A stretch of 64,000 bases of DNA from Verrucomicrobiota bacterium (GTDB lineage: Bacteria > Verrucomicrobiota > Verrucomicrobiia > Limisphaerales > J093): positions 744,001 through 808,000 of the forward strand of contig JAOSKK010000023.1 in assembly GCA_027493615.1 (NCBI GenBank). Direction: 5' to 3'. The stretch's first letter is position 1; the number at the start of each line of letters is the position of its first letter. The translations under genes and the position numbers were made by a program. The notes below the pieces were generated by a model. It ran no database searches. It was not told the origin of the DNA and saw only the letters and a list, made by a program, of their open reading frames with translations. Of this stretch, positions 9,322 to 20,298 are shown one piece after another.

Positions 9322-10504
9322 ATGCGTTATCGCCGGTTCGGCAAGACCGGTCTTGAGCTGCCCGTGATCTCCTGCGGCGGGATGCGCTACCAGCACCAGT
9401 GGCAGGACACGGATCCCGCCCACATCCCCGCAGCGAACCAGGCCAATCTCGAGGCCTGCATCCATCGCGCCCTCGAGCTCGGCATCCACCACATCGAGAC
9501 CGCCCGGGGCTACGGCACCAGCGAGATGCAGTTGGGCGCCATCCTCCCCACGCTGCCCCGGGAACGACTGATCGTGCAAACCAAGGTCGCCCCGCACGCC
9601 GATCCCGCCGAATTCCGCCGCACCTTCGACCGCTCGATGGCCTTCCTCCGGCTCGACTATGTGGACCTGCTCGCCCTGCATGGGATCAACAACGCCACGC
9701 TCCTGGAGTGGTCGCTCCGGCCCGGCGGCTGTCTGGACGCCGCCCGGCAACTCCAGCGCGAGGGACGCTGTCGCTGGGTCGGTTTCTCCACCCACGCCAC
9801 CACCGACCTGATCCTGCGCGCCATCGAGAGCAACCGCTTCGATTACGTGAACCTGCACTGGTATTTCGTCAACGATCTCAACTGGCCGGCGGTCGTGGCC
9901 GCCACCGCGCGGGACATGGGCGTGTTCGTCATCAGCCCGAACGACAAAGGCGGCAAGCTGTACGCGCCGCCACCCAAGCTGGTCCGGCTCTGCGCCCCGC
10001 TCACCCCCCATGCAGTTCAACGCCCTCTACTGCCTCGCCCGCCCGGAGGTCCACACCCTCAGTTGCGGCGTCGCCCGCCCCGGCGACTTCGACGAACACG
10101 TGGCGGCCCTGGCCTGGTATGACCGCGCGGCCGAAACCGTGGCCCCCATTTCCCAGCGACTGCGCGCCGAACTCGTCCGCGCCCTGGGCGCCGACTGGTG
10201 TGACCACTGGAGCGAGGGCGTGCCCGAGTACGAGGCCATTCCCGGTCAGATCAACGTCCGCGAAATCCTCCGTCTCTGGACTTACGCCAAAGGGCTCGAC
10301 CTCGTCGACTGGGCCCGCATGCGCTACAACCTGCTCGGCCAGGCCGATCATTGGTTTCCCGGCGAGATGGCGCGCGACTTCGACCCCGCCGTCCTGCGCC
10401 TCGCCGTCCGCAGCAGCCCGTTCGCCGACCGCATCCCGACCGTGCTGCGCGAGGCCCACGCCCTGCTGTTCGAGGCGCCGCAGACGCGCCTGAGCCAGAG
10501 CTGA
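9322..10504 (+). CDS. Aldo/keto reductase family protein; frame broken at the C run 10004-10009
   Basis: MRYRRFGKTGLELPVISCGGMRY...HHIETARGYGTSEMQLG...LDYVDLLALHGIN; C-terminal half continues in frame 2 from MQFNALYCLARPEVHTLSCGVARP. Confidence 0.8.
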
Positions 10505-10688
10505 GCCGCGGCGGCGACCGCACCGGACCACGGGGCCAGGGAGGTTCCCCCCCATCCGGCAATCCCTTTGCCCACTCCCTTCCACTCCCCTTGCGCAAGG
10601 GTGTGTAGCCAATTTTCTTACCCTTTTAGGCGGGATTAACCCGGATTCTGACTTGCCGAGACCCCCGTTCTGCTACGAGCGTCTGTCC

Positions 10689-12800
10689 ATGAGTGCGCGG
10701 AGCGCCAGTTATGATCTGGGTCTTCAGCCTCCAGCGGAACGGGTAGCACGCAGTCAGACTGCCTATCCCGCGCCGTCGGCAGTGCCGGGGACCCTGCCCT
10801 CCCCCGGGCCGATCAATGGCACCGCGCCGGTGCCGCCGACCCGGCCCCTCAACGAGCGGGAACGCCCCCGTCGCGGTCACCGCCGTCGGCGGCGGCATGG
10901 GGGTTTGTTCCGCCGGCTGTTCCGGCGTTCGCACCATCACCGCTCACCAAGCGGCACCCGCGAGCGCGCCGTCGCCAAACGCTTTCTCCCCGCGCTCCTG
11001 ACGGCCGCCGCCGTCACCAGCGCGTGGTGTTTCATGTTCCTGCCGATCTGCAAGTCGTACGAGGTCGTCGGCGAGCCGGGCGGACGCATCTCGGTGCTGG
11101 ATCACTTGATGGCGCGCCGGGCGGCCGGCCAGGCTGCCGCCAGCCAGGCTGAGGGCGACTGGGAGGCCGCCCTGCACTTCGCGCGCCTCGGGATCGCGCG
11201 CGATCCGGCCTCGCGTGCCGCCAACCGCGTCCTGCTGGCCGGCTTGAGCCGCGAGGGCGCGCCGCAGCGCGCCTCCGATCTGGCGGAGATCCGCACGGCC
11301 GGTCGGCGGTTGCTCAAACTCGGCTTGGACAACGGGGCCGATTTCCGGTTGGCCCTGCAGGCCGCGATGACCAGCGCGGACTTCGAGCTGGTGATCGGCC
11401 GGCTGTTGCCCCAGGCACAAACCCTCGAGCCCGACCTGCAGGCACTGTTGCTCGATGCCCTCCTGCGCACCGGCCGTTGGCTGGAGGAACTCACCACCGT
11501 CCGAGCCCTGCTCGAGGCCCCCAATCTGCCCCCCGCATTGCAGCTCTACCGCACCGCCTTCGTCGCCCAGCACGGTGAGGACGCCGCCGCGAACTCTGCG
11601 TGGGAGGAGCTCCGGCGGGCGGGCACTGACGAGGGCTCGTCCTACTCGGCCGTCGCCTCCCGGCTGCTCATCGACGTCGCGGAGGACCGCCAGAACCTGC
11701 CCGCCATGCGGGCCGCCCTGTTCCGCCTCATCCGCCACGGAGATGACTTGCTCCACGATCATTTGCATGTCTGGAACCTCATGCTGGCGGAAGGGCCGAA
11801 GGATGAGGTGGCGAAGCTGATGCTCAACCGCACCCGGCAACCACGCACCCCCGACGAACTGGTCGCCTGCCTGGAACTCATGGGGGCCGTGGGGCTCTAC
11901 GCCGAGGCGCAGATGCTCGAACAGGAGTCCTATTTCTCCGGGCTGGACGACGGCCGGGGCTACCTGGCCTGCCTCCTGATCCTCCACCGGGCGCCGCCCG
12001 AGAAGGTGCCCGCCGATCTGCCGCTTCTGGGCACGGATCTCCGGACCGGGGCTTTCGACAACGTGACCACCCAGGTGCTGGAAAGCCTCACGCAGGGTTT
12101 GCTCGCCGATGCCGAGGGCCGAACGCAGCAGGCCCAGCAGGCTTACGACCGGCTCGCCCAGGCGGCCCAGGCCCGCCCCGATCTCCTCCTTCGCACCGCC
12201 CGGTTCCTGCTCGCCCTGGGCCAGCCCCACCGCGCCGGCCTGCTCGCGTCCCGCTCCGAGCCTGCGCTGCGCGCCGACCGCGCCTACTGGCAACTGCGCC
12301 AGCAGATCGCCCTGGCCAGCCGCACCATTACCGACCTGATGCTCGCCAGCCAGCGCGTCGTCGAGTTGGCCCCGACTGATCGCCTGGGTCTCGCCTACCT
12401 GAGTCTGAGCCAGGTGCTGGATCGGCGGGAAGCCACGGAAAACCCGGACGCCCTCTCCCGGAACCTCGCGCTCCATCCCGACCGCACCAAACGCAACCTC
12501 TACCTGGCCCTCGCGTATGCCTGGCTCGGCCAGAGTGACCTCGCCCTTGCCCGGCTCGATCAACTCCCGGCCGACGCGCTTGAGACGGGCGATGACCAGC
12601 TCGCGCGCTTTGCCCGCTGCGAGGCCCTGTTCAAGCAAGGGGAGCTCGAGGAAAGCCGGAGCCTGGCCCAGTCGTTGGAGGAAAAAGCCCTGTTTGTCGC
12701 CCAACGCCGTTGGCTCGCCAGCGTGGGCCTGCTCCCAGAGGCCGAGATCGCGACTTCCCCGCCCAGTCCCAACCCGCCGAGCCTGGTGGGAAAGCCCTGA
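10689..12800 (+). CDS. Large TPR-like hypothetical membrane-anchored protein with basic/His-rich N-terminus
   Basis: ~700 aa ORF; RPRRGHRRRRRHGGLFRRLFRRSHHHR tract, then a hydrophobic segment, then TPR-like helical repeats. Confidence 0.6.
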   Translation: MSARSASYDLGLQPPAERVARSQTAYPAPSAVPGTLPSPGPINGTAPVPPTRPLNERERPRRGHRRRRRHGGLFRRLFRRSHHHRSPSGTRERAVAKRFLPALLTAAAVTSAWCFMFLPICKSYEVVGEPGGRISVLDHLMARRAAGQAAASQAEGDWEAALHFARLGIARDPASRAANRVLLAGLSREGAPQRASDLAEIRTAGRRLLKLGLDNGADFRLALQAAMTSADFELVIGRLLPQAQTLEPDLQALLLDALLRTGRWLEELTTVRALLEAPNLPPALQLYRTAFVAQHGEDAAANSAWEELRRAGTDEGSSYSAVASRLLIDVAEDRQNLPAMRAALFRLIRHGDDLLHDHLHVWNLMLAEGPKDEVAKLMLNRTRQPRTPDELVACLELMGAVGLYAEAQMLEQESYFSGLDDGRGYLACLLILHRAPPEKVPADLPLLGTDLRTGAFDNVTTQVLESLTQGLLADAEGRTQQAQQAYDRLAQAAQARPDLLLRTARFLLALGQPHRAGLLASRSEPALRADRAYWQLRQQIALASRTITDLMLASQRVVELAPTDRLGLAYLSLSQVLDRREATENPDALSRNLALHPDRTKRNLYLALAYAWLGQSDLALARLDQLPADALETGDDQLARFARCEALFKQGELEESRSLAQSLEEKALFVAQRRWLASVGLLPEAEIATSPPSPNPPSLVGKP

Positions 12801-12866
12801 CCTGCGCGGGGGCCTCCCTGCCCGGTCGGCCTGCATTCCGGCCCGGCGGGAGCCTCGACAGGCGCC

Positions 12867-14417
12867 TCAGCCAGGACTTTTCGCCGACGACGCGAACTGT
12901 TCCGCCATGGCCACCGCTTTCAGCATGGCCTTCGACTTGTTGACCGTCTCGGCATACTCCTGTCCCGGCAGCGAGTCGTTCACCCAGCCGCCCCCCGCCT
13001 GGATGTGCGCCTGACCGTCCTTCAGTACCGCCGTGCGGATCGTGATGCAGCAGTCCAGGTTGCCGCTGAACGAGAAGTAACCCACACAGCCGCCGTACGG
13101 ACCGCGCTGCGTCCCTTCGAGCTCGGCTATGATCTGCATCGCCCGGATCTTCGGCGCCCCGGTGAGTGTCCCCGCCGGAAAGGTGGCGCGCATGAGGTCA
13201 AACGGCGTCCGGTCGCCCGCCAGCCGCCCCTCGACGTGCGAGACGATGTGCATGACGTGGCTGTAGCGCTCGATCACCATCAACGCCTTCACCTGCACGC
13301 TCCCGAAGTCACACACCCGACCCAGGTCGTTGCGCGCCAGATCCACCAGCATCACGTGCTCCGCCCGCTCCTTCGGGTCCGCCAGCAATTCCGCTTCCAG
13401 CGCCTGGTCCTCCTCGGGCGTCGTCCCGCGCCACCGCGTGCCCGCGATGGGCCGGATCTCGACCTGCCGTTCCTCACACCGCACGTGGATCTCCGGCGAG
13501 GCCCCCACCAGCGAAAAGCCCTCGAGCTCGAGCAGAAACATATACGGCGAGGGATTGATGGTGCGCGCCGCCCGGTAGACGTCCAGGGGCGACACCTTCA
13601 CCGCGGCGGAAAACCGCTGCGAACCCACCACCTGGATGATGTCCCCCGCCGTGATGTACTCCTTGGCCTTGAGCACGTTGGCCTCGAACCGTTCGCGCGT
13701 CACGTTGGACGTCACCGGCAAGGCAGGCACCTCCTCCGGCACGCCCACCGGCTGGTGCGGCGCCGGCAGGCGCAGCCGCTGGATCAATTGCTCGATCTCC
13801 GCCCGCGCTGCGTCGTAGGCCGACTCCGGGCTGCCGCTCTCGTCCACCGCGGCGTTCACCAGCACCGTCAGCGTCTGGGCGGCCCGGTCGAAGATCAACA
13901 ACTGATCCGCGATGAGGAAGTACAGCGTCGGCGTACCCAGCTCATCGCGCGCCGGCCGCGGCACCACCGGCTCGACATCGTGGATGTACTCGTAACCGAT
14001 GTAGCCCACCGCGCCCCCCGTGAACCGCGGCAACCCCGGCACGCGGACCGGACGGAACTTCGCCAACTCGCGTTCCACCACCTCGAGACCGTCCCGCACC
14101 CGTTGCCGGGCATAAGCCTCGCTCCCGGGACCGGTCAGGAACACCTCCGTCACGCGCCCGTGCTTCAGCACCTCGACCCGGTTGCCCTGCTGGCGGATCA
14201 CCGCGCGCGGATTGCAGCCGAGGAACGAGTAGCGCCCGACGTGCTCGCCCCCCTCCACCGACTCGAGCAGAAACGACTGCGTGGGCCCCCGCAGCTTTTG
14301 ATACGCCGAGAGCGGGGTCTCAAAATCCGCCAGCAGACGGCAACCCACCGGGATCAGATTCCCTTCGCCCGCCAGCTTCAGGAACGCCTCTTTCGAGGGA
14401 AAACACGTGTAACTCAT
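12867..14417 (-). CDS. trpE: Anthranilate synthase component I
   Basis: 516 aa; RPIAGTRWRGTTPEEDQALEAELLADPKERAEHVMLVDLARNDLGRV and FPAGTLTGAPKIRAMQII. Confidence 0.92.
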   Translation of the reverse strand: MSYTCFPSKEAFLKLAGEGNLIPVGCRLLADFETPLSAYQKLRGPTQSFLLESVEGGEHVGRYSFLGCNPRAVIRQQGNRVEVLKHGRVTEVFLTGPGSEAYARQRVRDGLEVVERELAKFRPVRVPGLPRFTGGAVGYIGYEYIHDVEPVVPRPARDELGTPTLYFLIADQLLIFDRAAQTLTVLVNAAVDESGSPESAYDAARAEIEQLIQRLRLPAPHQPVGVPEEVPALPVTSNVTRERFEANVLKAKEYITAGDIIQVVGSQRFSAAVKVSPLDVYRAARTINPSPYMFLLELEGFSLVGASPEIHVRCEERQVEIRPIAGTRWRGTTPEEDQALEAELLADPKERAEHVMLVDLARNDLGRVCDFGSVQVKALMVIERYSHVMHIVSHVEGRLAGDRTPFDLMRATFPAGTLTGAPKIRAMQIIAELEGTQRGPYGGCVGYFSFSGNLDCCITIRTAVLKDGQAHIQAGGGWVNDSLPGQEYAETVNKSKAMLKAVAMAEQFASSAKSPG

Positions 14418-14466
14418 GTCGGGTCCTCGCAGTCCCCCGCCGCGACCGGCCTTGGGCCGGGCGGGC

Positions 14467-14856
14467 TCACTTCTTCCCGTACGCCTGCTCCGGGTCCACC
14501 TGCCGCGCTTCGGTCACGCGCACCTCCGCCCCTCCGGCCGCGGCCGACCGGAAGAAGCAGGAGAGGTAACCTTCGTGGCAGGCCGCCCCCGTCTGCTCGA
14601 CCCGGATCAACAGCGTGTCGCCGTCGCAGTCGAAGGCCACGTCCTTGACCACCTGCACGTGGCCGCTGGACTCGCCCTTCATCCAGTACTTCTGCCGCGA
14701 GCGGCTCCAAAACCACGTCCGGCCGGTCTCCAGCGTCTTCTCAATCGAAGCGCGGTTCATCCAGGCCATCATGAGGACCCGCCCGGTGCGCTGCTCCTGG
14801 ATGATCGCGGGGATCAAGCCGTCGCGGTTGAACTTCAAGTGGTCGAACAAACCCAT
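14467..14856 (-). CDS. hisI: Phosphoribosyl-AMP cyclohydrolase
   Basis: [46 protein letters not shown]-type metal site text FDCDGDTLL. Confidence 0.9.
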   Translation of the reverse strand: MGLFDHLKFNRDGLIPAIIQEQRTGRVLMMAWMNRASIEKTLETGRTWFWSRSRQKYWMKGESSGHVQVVKDVAFDCDGDTLLIRVEQTGAACHEGYLSCFFRSAAAGGAEVRVTEARQVDPEQAYGKK

Positions 14857-15089
14857 AACGTGGCCCCGTTCTACCCCACCCCCGCCCGCCCGCCAACCCG
14901 GAACCGCAGGCGCCATTCCGCCCGCACCCGGCCGGCGCGGCTCATGCCGGAAGGACCGGAACCTCGTAGCGCGCCAACGCCGGGTCGGAAGTCACGATCG
15001 TCAACCGCCCGACCAGCGCCTGCGTGTCCAGCAGCCGCCTCATCACCGGGTGTCCGCCCTGGGTGTGCGTCAAGGCCGAAGCCGCGCCT

Positions 15090-15878
15090 TCAGCCGGCGT
15101 GGCTGAGCCGGCGCACCGGAATCCCGTGCCGGGCCAGATGCGCCTTCACCTGGTCCACCGTGAAGTCGCCGAAGTGGAAGATGCTCGCCGCCAGCACGGC
15201 ATCGGCTTTCCCCGCCCGCAGGACCTCCACCAGGTGGTCGAGGTTCCCCGCCCCACCGCTCGCCACGACCGGCACGCCCACCGCCTCGCTCACCCGCCGC
15301 GTGATCTCCAGGTCGTAGCCCTGCTTGGTGCCGTCGGCGTCGATGCTGTTCAGCACGATCTCGCCGGCGCCCCGGCCCACCGCTTCGATGGCCCAGGCCA
15401 CGGCGTCCCGACCCGTGGCCTGCCGGCCGCCGTGCGAGAAGACCCGCCAGGAGTCGGGCCCCATCCGCTTGGCATCGATCGACACCACGATGCACTGGCT
15501 GCCGTACTTCTCCGCCCCCGCGCGGATCAACGCCGGGTCGGCGAGCGCGGCCGAGTTGATGCTGACCTTGTCCGCCCCGGCCTGCAGCATCACGCCCATG
15601 TCCTCGATCGTCCGGATTCCGCCGCCGACGGTCAGGGGCATGAAGCACTGCTGGCCCACGCGTTCGATGACCTCGACCATCGTCGCCCGGCCGTGGGCGC
15701 TGGCCGTGATGTCGAAGAACACCAGTTCGTCGGCCCCCTGCGCGTTGTAGCGCAAGGCCAGTTCGACCGGATCCCCCACGTTCCGCAGCTCGCCGGCTTC
15801 CGCCTTGCCGAACTGCACGCCGCGGGTGACCTGCCGGTCATGCACGTCCAGACAGGGAATGACGCGTTTCGCCAACAC
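15090..15878 (-). CDS. hisF: Imidazole glycerol phosphate synthase cyclase subunit (GTG start proposed)
   Basis: [24 protein letters not shown]...[13 protein letters not shown]...[15 protein letters not shown]. Confidence 0.92.
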   Translation of the reverse strand: MLAKRVIPCLDVHDRQVTRGVQFGKAEAGELRNVGDPVELALRYNAQGADELVFFDITASAHGRATMVEVIERVGQQCFMPLTVGGGIRTIEDMGVMLQAGADKVSINSAALADPALIRAGAEKYGSQCIVVSIDAKRMGPDSWRVFSHGGRQATGRDAVAWAIEAVGRGAGEIVLNSIDADGTKQGYDLEITRRVSEAVGVPVVASGGAGNLDHLVEVLRAGKADAVLAASIFHFGDFTVDQVKAHLARHGIPVRRLSHAG

Positions 15879-16074
15879 GGCGTCGTTGTGCCAGACCCGA
15901 AGCCGCGGGACAACCCTTTGCTCCCGCCCCTCGCACCGCCGGCCCCCGGAAGCAGAGGTGAAGCCGGTGAATCCTGGTGCGGGGGCTTGAACGACATCAG
16001 GGGTTAGGCGATGCTCGTCGCCCGGCTGTGGCGGTGAACCAGCCGCCGTCGAAACGACGCGAAACCAAAACCGC

Positions 16075-17315
16075 ATGGGCCACGAGCTGTTCCAGGACCT
16101 GATCCGCCGGGTGCGCGAGTTCATTCACGCATCCGGCCCGGTGCTGTCTGGATCGGCCGGGGCACAGGAAAGCACCTTTGAATCTCTGGCCCTCGAGGTC
16201 TTTGCCGCGCAGTACGACGCGGTCCCGCCTTATCGGTCGCTTTGCCAGGCGCGCGGCCTCACACCCGGGCATGTGACGGAGTGGCGCTCGATACCTGCCG
16301 TGCCCACGACCGCGTTCAAAGAGTGGGATTTCACGAGTCTGGCGCCGACCGAGCGCCGGGCGGTCTTCCATTCCAGCGGCACAACCGCGGCGTCGCGGAG
16401 CCGACACTTCCATTCGGCGGAATCGCTTGCGTTGTATGAGACCTCGGTGTGCGCCGGTTTTGCGCCCGCGTTGCTCCCCGAGCGGACGGCTGGTGGAAGG
16501 CTCCCTTCGCCTCCGCCACCCTGCCCGCAACCCTTGAATCGCGGGGAAGCACGCTGGAAGCCTGCACCCCAGGTTCAAGGAGGGCCGTTCCGCTTTGTGG
16601 TGCTGGCACCGCCCTCCGCCGCGGCACCGCATTCGTCGCTTGCGCACATGTTCAGCACGGTCGCCACTGCGTTCGGCAACGGGCCGGCAGCGTATCTGGG
16701 CGACACCGACGGCGCCGGGAACTGGCGGTTGGACGTCGGACGAACCTTGCCGGTGTTGACCGGAGCGGTCGAGGCGAACGAGCCGGTGGTGGTGTTGGGC
16801 ACGGCCTTTGGCTTCGTGCATCTGCTCGAACACCTCGAAGCGGCGGGCACGCGGCTGGCCCTGCCCCCCGGTTCGCGCGGCCTCGAGACGGGCGGGTACA
16901 AGGGACGTTCGCGCGAGCTGCCGAAGGCGGAACTGCACCGCTGGATCGAGCGCCGCCTGGGGTTGCCGTCGGAGCGATTGGTGTGTGAGTACGGCATGAG
17001 CGAGCTGGGTTCGCAGGCCTACGACGGGGCGGTCGCCGCTGCTGCGGATACCGCTGCGGAGGGCGGCGCGCCGACTGCGGCCGGGCGGCGGTTCCGATTT
17101 GCCCCGTGGGCGCGGGCCTGGGTGGTGTCGCCGGAGGACGGCCGGGAAGTGGGCGAAGGGGGAACAGGGCTGCTCCGGGTGTTGGATCTGGCCAATGTGC
17201 GGTCGGTGCTGGCCGTGCAAACCGAGGACCTGGCGGTGCGGCGCGGGAGGGTTTTGAGCTGCTGGGGCGGGTGCCGGCGGCGGAAGCGCGGGGCTGTTCG
17301 CTCCTGGCCCGGTGA
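16075..17315 (+). CDS. LuxE-like acyl-protein synthetase / acyl-activating enzyme; frame broken near 17245; contains repeat-derived insert ~16485-16590
   Basis: [93 protein letters not shown]-terminus [21 protein letters not shown] in frame 3. Confidence 0.8.
16553..16582 (+). repeat. Short copy of a dispersed repeat segment inside the LuxE-like CDS
   Basis: gctggaagcctgcaccccaggttcaaggag closely matches gctggaagcccgcaccccaggctcaggag in intergenic repeat copy at ~37872-37900. Confidence 0.6.
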
Positions 17316-17328
17316 AGCGGAGCCGCTC

Positions 17329-18552
17329 ATGAGCGTACGAACCTCTTCAACGCCGCGCGTCCTGACACGGGTGCTCTGGCTCGTGGGCCTGCTGCACGGG
17401 CTCAACCACCTGTACAACGTGGCGTTGCTGCCGGTGTACCTGCAACTCCAGCGCGATCTGAACCTGCCGAGCATCGCCGCCGCGACCTCGCTCACGACGT
17501 TGATGATGCTGGCGTATTTCCTGCCGAGCTATCCGCTGGGCGTCCTGGCGGACCGGCTGGACCGGCGCTGGCTGTTGACGTGGGGCCTGGTGCTGAACGC
17601 GCTCGGGTACCTCGGGCTGGGATGGGCGCGGAACTACCCGACGGCGCTGGGCTGTGTCGTGCTCGCCGGGCTGGGTGGGTCGTTCTATCACCCGGCGGCA
17701 ACGGCGCTGGTCGTCGGGCTGTTCCCGCAACGGACCGGCCGGGCGCTGGGCTTGATCGGAATGGGTGCCAGCGCGGGGTTCTTTCTGGGACCGCTGTATG
17801 TGGGCTGGCGGGCGGCGAGTGTGGGCTGGCGGGCGCCGTTGGCGGAGCTGGGGCTGGTGGGACTGGCGGCGGCCGGGTTGTTCGCGTGGTTGTCACCGCC
17901 GGCGCCTGCGACGCGGGAACCGACACGGCCAGGGAGCCGCGGGGTCTTGTTCGGGTCCCCGGCCTTGTGGGCGTGGTTTCTGGCGGCGGCAGCGCTGTTC
18001 AGTCTGCGGGACTTTGCGGCGTGCAGCATGGCAAGTCTGGGTTCGTTGTTCCTACAGCAGGCGCACGGGATGGATGTGCGGACGACGGGGCTGGCGTTGA
18101 GCTCGATCTTCCTGGTGGGGGTGGTCAGCAATCCGCTGTTCGGCCATCTGAGCGATCGGGCGCGGCTGCGGTGGATCGCGTTCGTGCTCGTCAGCGCGGC
18201 GGTGGTGATTGCGGGGTTTCCGCGCGTGCCGCGTGCCTGGCTGATCCCGGCGCTTCTGGTGTACGGCTTCTTCATGCTGGCAAACTACCCGATGGTGGAG
18301 GCAGCCCTGTTGACCTCGGTGCCCGACGCCGTGCGCGGGCGGGTGTTCGGGCTGTTTATCATGATCAGCGGCTTGCTCGGGAACCTGGGCCACTGGTGGG
18401 CCGGCGTGCAGGTCAGGTCGCTGGGATTGGCAGCGGGGCAACCCGAGAGCTACCAGGGGACCTACCTGGGCCTGGCGGGGCTGGTTCTGCTGTCCCTGGG
18501 GGCGTTGCCCTGCCTGCACGCCCTGCGTCGGAAGGAAGGGCTCGAACCATGA
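17329..18552 (+). CDS. MFS transporter
   Basis: ~12-TM hydrophobic protein; GVLADRLDRRWLLTWGL, SFYHPAATALVVGLFP. Confidence 0.85.
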   Translation: MSVRTSSTPRVLTRVLWLVGLLHGLNHLYNVALLPVYLQLQRDLNLPSIAAATSLTTLMMLAYFLPSYPLGVLADRLDRRWLLTWGLVLNALGYLGLGWARNYPTALGCVVLAGLGGSFYHPAATALVVGLFPQRTGRALGLIGMGASAGFFLGPLYVGWRAASVGWRAPLAELGLVGLAAAGLFAWLSPPAPATREPTRPGSRGVLFGSPALWAWFLAAAALFSLRDFAACSMASLGSLFLQQAHGMDVRTTGLALSSIFLVGVVSNPLFGHLSDRARLRWIAFVLVSAAVVIAGFPRVPRAWLIPALLVYGFFMLANYPMVEAALLTSVPDAVRGRVFGLFIMISGLLGNLGHWWAGVQVRSLGLAAGQPESYQGTYLGLAGLVLLSLGALPCLHALRRKEGLEP

Positions 18553-19925
18553 TGCCATTGCCTTCGTACTTTCTGGCGGACCGCCCCGAGCCCGGACTGC
18601 TGACGCCGGCCATGATCACCGAGGCGTGTCTGGCGCTGAAGGCCAACCGCCGTCGCTACCTCGAGGCGCGCCGCACGCCCGATCTCATCGACGCCGTTGC
18701 CGCGGTGGCGGAAGACTGGCTCGACCCCGCCAACCCCTTCCGCCAACTCGCTCTCGCGCGGGGTCCGGGCGAGCTTGGGTTCTCTCGGGAAACGCTGGCG
18801 GCGGGTCTCGATGCCTTCTTCGCCAGCCTCACGCGGGAGGGTCTCCGCGCACTCGTGGTGCAGGACCTCGGGCACCTCGAACGACTGGACCAGTTCTGTG
18901 CGCCGGAAGCCGAGGCGAGGAGCGGGCGGGTGTCGTGGGCGCGGGGACCGGAGTTGCTGGCCCACATCACCGCAGGGCGACTCCCCAACGCGCCGCTCCT
19001 CAGCCTGGTGCTGGGACTGCTGACGCGGTCCGCCCAGTTCATGAAATGCGCCTCGGGCACGTCGCTGTTGCCCCGGCTCTTCGCGCATTCCCTGCGCGAG
19101 ACGGAGGCGAAACTGGCCGCCTGCCTCGAGATCGCTGAATGGCCCGGCGGAACGGAACCCCTCGAAGCGGCGTTGTTCGCCCAGGCCGAATGCGTCACGG
19201 TCATGGGCACCGACGCCACCGTGGCCGCGGTGCGGGCCCGGGTGCCGGATTCGGTCCGGTTCCTCGGCTACGGGCACCAGCTCAGTTTCGGCTACGTGGC
19301 GGCGGAGGTGCTGGCCCATCACAACCTGCCGCGGGTGGTGGCCGCTGCTGCGCGCGACGTGGTGGCCTGGAACCAGCTTGGCTGTCTTTCACCGCACGCC
19401 TTCTATGTCGAGGCCGGCGGCCGCAACCCGCCGGAACGGTTTGCCGCCGCGCTGGCCGAAGCCCTGGCGGGGCTCGAAGCCACCGAACCCCGCGGTGAAC
19501 TGCCCGTGACGGAAGCCGCCGCCATCGCGGCGCGCAGAGGCTTCTACGAGGTGCGGGCGGCGCATTCGCGGGACACGCAGCTCTGGTGCAGCCCGGGCTC
19601 GACGGCCTGGACCGTGGTGTACGAGAGCCAACCGCGGTTGAGCCCCTCGGTGCTGCACCGCTTCATCTACGTCAAGGCGGTGGCGGGAGTCGACGAGGCG
19701 CTCGCCGGGGCGGACGAGTTTCGGGGGCGGGTCTCCACCGTCGGGTTGGCGGCGTCCGGTGCCCGGCAACAGGCGCTGGTCCAACGGCTGGCGCAGTGGG
19801 GCGTCCGCCGTATCTGCCCGCTGGGACGGATGCAACAGCCGCCCCCGGACTGGCGGCACGACGGCCGGCCGGCCCTGGGTGAACTGGTGATCTGGGCGGA
19901 CTGGGAGCGGCCGCCGGCGTGGTAG
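18549..19925 (+). CDS. LuxC-like acyl-CoA reductase
   Basis: Long-ORF C-terminal part from [101 protein letters not shown]; start overlaps MFS stop (ATGA). Confidence 0.8.
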   Translation: MMPLPSYFLADRPEPGLLTPAMITEACLALKANRRRYLEARRTPDLIDAVAAVAEDWLDPANPFRQLALARGPGELGFSRETLAAGLDAFFASLTREGLRALVVQDLGHLERLDQFCAPEAEARSGRVSWARGPELLAHITAGRLPNAPLLSLVLGLLTRSAQFMKCASGTSLLPRLFAHSLRETEAKLAACLEIAEWPGGTEPLEAALFAQAECVTVMGTDATVAAVRARVPDSVRFLGYGHQLSFGYVAAEVLAHHNLPRVVAAAARDVVAWNQLGCLSPHAFYVEAGGRNPPERFAAALAEALAGLEATEPRGELPVTEAAAIAARRGFYEVRAAHSRDTQLWCSPGSTAWTVVYESQPRLSPSVLHRFIYVKAVAGVDEALAGADEFRGRVSTVGLAASGARQQALVQRLAQWGVRRICPLGRMQQPPPDWRHDGRPALGELVIWADWERPPAW

Positions 19926-19939
19926 CGGAGTTTGGCGAC

Positions 19940-20298
19940 ATGAAGATCGAACTGCGGAAGACCTTCCAATTCGAGGCGGCGCACCTGCTGCCGCACCTGC
20001 CGGAGACTCACAAGTGCCGGCGCCTGCACGGTCACAGTTTCCGGGCCGAGATCGTCGTCGCGGGCGAGTGTGACGAGCGCCTGGGCTGGCTCATCGACTA
20101 CGCCGACCTCGCGCGCGCCTTCAAGCCGCTCTGGGAGCAGCTCGACCACCGGTACTTGAACGACGTCCCCGGGCTCCAGAACCCGACGAGCGAAACCCTC
20201 GCCCGCTGGATCTGGGAACGGCTCAGCCGGCACTGCCGCTGCTGACCGAGGTGGTGGTGGCCGAGACGTGCACGGCGCGGTGCGTGTATCGGGGGTGA
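19940..20298 (+). CDS. queD: 6-carboxytetrahydropterin synthase-like (QueD); one-base disruption near 20225
   Basis: [34 protein letters not shown]...[16 protein letters not shown]-terminus continues in another frame as [23 protein letters not shown]. Confidence 0.85.

Noticed and set aside
10944-12836. 630-aa minus-strand ORF
   Set aside because: Shadow of the plus-strand TPR-like gene; no recognisable family.
13005-14648. 547-aa plus-strand ORF opposite trpE
   Set aside because: Shadow ORF; trpE on the minus strand has clear conserved motifs.
16075-18552. 825-aa LuxE-MFS 'fusion' ORF
   Set aside because: A one-base loss near 17245 hides the LuxE stop; the true end (…GCSLLAR) is at 17315 in frame 3 and the MFS has its own ATG at 17329.
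16075-19925. Bioluminescence (lux) operon
   Set aside because: LuxC-like and LuxE-like genes are present but no LuxA/LuxB luciferase or LuxD-like gene was seen.
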